A DNA stretch of 64,000 nucleotides, from positions 1 through 64,000 of the forward strand of contig CAJTAK010000015.1 in NCBI GenBank assembly GCA_910574255.1, in the 5' to 3' direction. The translations under genes and the position numbers were made by a program. Under the pieces are notes generated by a model. The model had not been told where the DNA came from and did no database searches. It was given only the letters and a program-made list of their open reading frames with translations. This document shows, in pieces, positions 62,636-64,000 of this stretch (its first letter is position 1; every line of letters begins with the position of its first letter). Origin of the DNA: Clostridia bacterium. Its GTDB lineage: Bacteria; Bacillota; Clostridia; Lachnospirales; Lachnospiraceae.

Positions 62636-63577
62636 TCATCCTCCTTGTATTATATTCTCATTTTTTTCTTTTTCTATTTCCGGAATTATTTCTACATAAA
62701 CTTGATCAAACAGTTCTCCCAGCTGCCGGCTTACATTTCGCTGGATATGCTTGAATTCTTTTACGGAGATGAGATCATTTTTGCTTTTTACATAGATTTC
62801 CACCCAGGTTTTGCGGCCAGTCTGTATAACGTCCAGAAACGCCAGAGCGTAGTCGGACTGCTGTATATTTTTTTCCACTGCCTGGCGGATCTGCTCCATA
62901 ACCTCTTCCCTGGGAGCAAAGAGAATCAGCTCCTTCAGATTTTTTATAATCTGTATAATCGGCTCTTTCAGAAGAAACAGAGCAATCAGAATCGCCACGG
63001 AGGAATCAATGTAAGGGATCACAATTGCCCCAGCAGTCTTCTGCAGAAAAAGCTGTGCCGCAAATGCAAACATAATACTGCAGGTGCTCATGATATCCAC
63101 CTTCCACATATAAAGCTCCGATTTGATAATCGAGGAGGCGTATTTCTTGCTGAAATGACGAAGAACAAAATAGATAATTATGCTGAACAGATTCAGGATC
63201 AGCTCAAAGCCTACAAGCATTCCGGCATCTACAGTGTGGCCGCCGCCAAAGAGAACCTTTGCGTTTTCAATAATCAGATTTAAAATCACGAACAGGAATA
63301 TCATATATTTGATACAGACAAACAGGGATTCTACCTGGGAAAAACCGTAGGGCCGTTTTTCGGATACCGGTTTGTACAGGTAAGGTACCAGCGCAATAAA
63401 CGGGTACATCATCACCAGGTCAAAGCAGGCGAATACGCAGTCCATCAAAATGGTCTTTGAGTGCAGAAAATATGCCATAAATGCTTCCAATGCTGCAACC
63501 AAAATACTGCCTGCCAGTGATACAGACAGAACACGTTTTTCAGTTTTTAGTTTGTCAGATTTTTTCTTGTATGCCAT
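62636..63577 (-). CDS. Cation diffusion facilitator (CDF) family transporter
   Basis: A 313-aa protein with about six membrane segments (30-210) and a cytoplasmic C-terminal domain (about 220-305) with FLDVIQTGRKTWVEIYVKS, the CDF metal-sensing fold. Candidate metal residues are Asp46 in LMDCVFACFDL and Asp in WKVDIMST, where Lys replaces the usual His of HxxxD, so metal choice may be unusual or activity lowered. Y-G-F in KRPYGFSQVESL is typical of the family. AAGGGGA precedes the ATG. It is upstream of the decayed amidohydrolase (3-nt gap) and is intact. Confidence 0.85.
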   Translation of the reverse strand: MAYKKKSDKLKTEKRVLSVSLAGSILVAALEAFMAYFLHSKTILMDCVFACFDLVMMYPFIALVPYLYKPVSEKRPYGFSQVESLFVCIKYMIFLFVILNLIIENAKVLFGGGHTVDAGMLVGFELILNLFSIIIYFVLRHFSKKYASSIIKSELYMWKVDIMSTCSIMFAFAAQLFLQKTAGAIVIPYIDSSVAILIALFLLKEPIIQIIKNLKELILFAPREEVMEQIRQAVEKNIQQSDYALAFLDVIQTGRKTWVEIYVKSKNDLISVKEFKHIQRNVSRQLGELFDQVYVEIIPEIEKEKNENIIQGG

Positions 63578-63630
63578 AAAATCTTAGTCCCCTTTATTTC
63601 TTTTGTATATTAGAAGAATATGCAAATTTC

Positions 63631-63855
63631 ATGCCAAAAGATCGGAAAAAGCTTTTAAAGATTTTATTCCCGATTATAGAAGGCTATCGAAGTGGATTTG
63701 TTGTTAAATATAATAATACTTTAAAAGGGATTCTTCCTATTAAAAATGCATATGGGGATATGATTACTTTACCGCAGGATATGGAGCTCGGGATATTTTT
63801 CCGACTTGCTGCTTGCAGAGAGATTGTGCTTGACAGCAAAGAATACCAGGAATAA
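63631..63855 (+). CDS. Small hypothetical protein
   Basis: A 74-aa ORF, divergent from the CDF gene (starts 54 nt apart). It begins MPKDRKKLLKILFPIIEGYR and contains KYNNTLKGILPIKNAYGDMI; it has no Cys, membrane segment or recognisable domain. The upstream site (AGAAGAA) is weak. It may be a genuine small protein or a fragment of a larger one. The following 145 nt to the window end contain nothing I can support. Confidence 0.4.
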   Translation: MPKDRKKLLKILFPIIEGYRSGFVVKYNNTLKGILPIKNAYGDMITLPQDMELGIFFRLAACREIVLDSKEYQE

Positions 63856-64000
63856 GAAAGTATATAAGCTTTTTAGAATATTCACTGCAGATATATGGTT
63901 ATTGTTTAAATTAGAAACCTTCACGAAGACAGTCTTTCAATAAGTTTGAACACATTTTTGGATTGAAATTTTAAGGATTTTTAGGTGCAGATGGAGAGAA

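Overview
The window looks like a chromosomal segment of a Gram-positive Clostridia bacterium, most likely Lachnospiraceae. The evidence is the order tig-clpP-clpX-lon-engB, a YtvI-type permease, a DUF4364 protein, a Spo0A C-terminal-domain protein, a LoaP antiterminator and a class II lanthipeptide synthetase. I saw no tRNA, rRNA, CRISPR array or intact transposase. The species cannot be named from the sequence alone.

Layout. (1) 0.3-10.6 kb is core genome: trigger factor, ClpP, ClpX, Lon, EngB, a YtvI/AI-2E-type permease, a MATE exporter, a DUF4364 protein and a YhcC-type radical SAM protein. (2) 10.7-13.2 kb holds an MBOAT O-acyltransferase with its SGNH-like partner. (3) 13.2-43.3 kb is a large surface-polysaccharide locus. 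A divergent Spo0A_C-only protein and a good sigma-A promoter precede a PglF/FlaA1-type 4,6-dehydratase and a Wzz-type protein. LoaP follows, with a structured leader before it and an intrinsic terminator just after it. Downstream lie two sugar aminotransferases, a BCCT transporter, a PglC-like initiating transferase, an ATP-grasp/FemAB-like pair, three GT4 glycosyltransferases, a GNAT-ketoisomerase fusion, Wzy- and Wzx-like proteins, a heparinase-like lyase, CapA- and CapK-like proteins, two UDP-sugar dehydrogenases, WecB, and a membrane protein whose reading frame is broken at an 11-G tract. This part is visibly AT-rich.

(4) 43.5-56.1 kb is an accessory island. It holds a zincin-like protein (HExxH) with a small EACC1-like partner, an HTH protein divergent from a membrane Ser/Thr kinase, and a two-gene unit of a nucleotidyltransferase and a DCD(dUTPase/dCTP deaminase-fold)-AbiH fusion. 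An AgrC/AgrA-like two-component system is followed by a tiny lanthipeptide precursor and a LanM synthetase, with no transporter. A 64-bp promoter element occurs twice, before the nucleotidyltransferase/AbiH unit and before the two-component/lanthipeptide operon (54 of 64 positions identical). This suggests that the defence-like unit and the lanthipeptide share peptide-controlled regulation. I consider this the most novel part of the window.

(5) 56.2-62.6 kb is a GC-richer, decaying sigma-54/mannose-family PTS island on the minus strand. gnd has a deletion and a frameshift. levR is frameshifted and fused by deletion to a truncated IIC. rpoN is frameshifted and an M20 amidohydrolase has an in-frame stop. 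IID still looks intact. A MITE-like inverted-repeat element sits between rpoN and levR. An intact CDF transporter and a small hypothetical ORF close the window.

Intended logic of the polysaccharide locus: UDP-GlcNAc is converted to a 4-amino-4,6-dideoxy sugar (dehydratase plus aminotransferase) and loaded on lipid by the PglC-like enzyme. It is then extended with uronic acids (WecB/WecC and a second dehydrogenase) and a 3-acetamido-3,6-dideoxyhexose, polymerised and flipped. LoaP read-through of the terminator after its own gene would allow transcription of the roughly 25 kb that follows.
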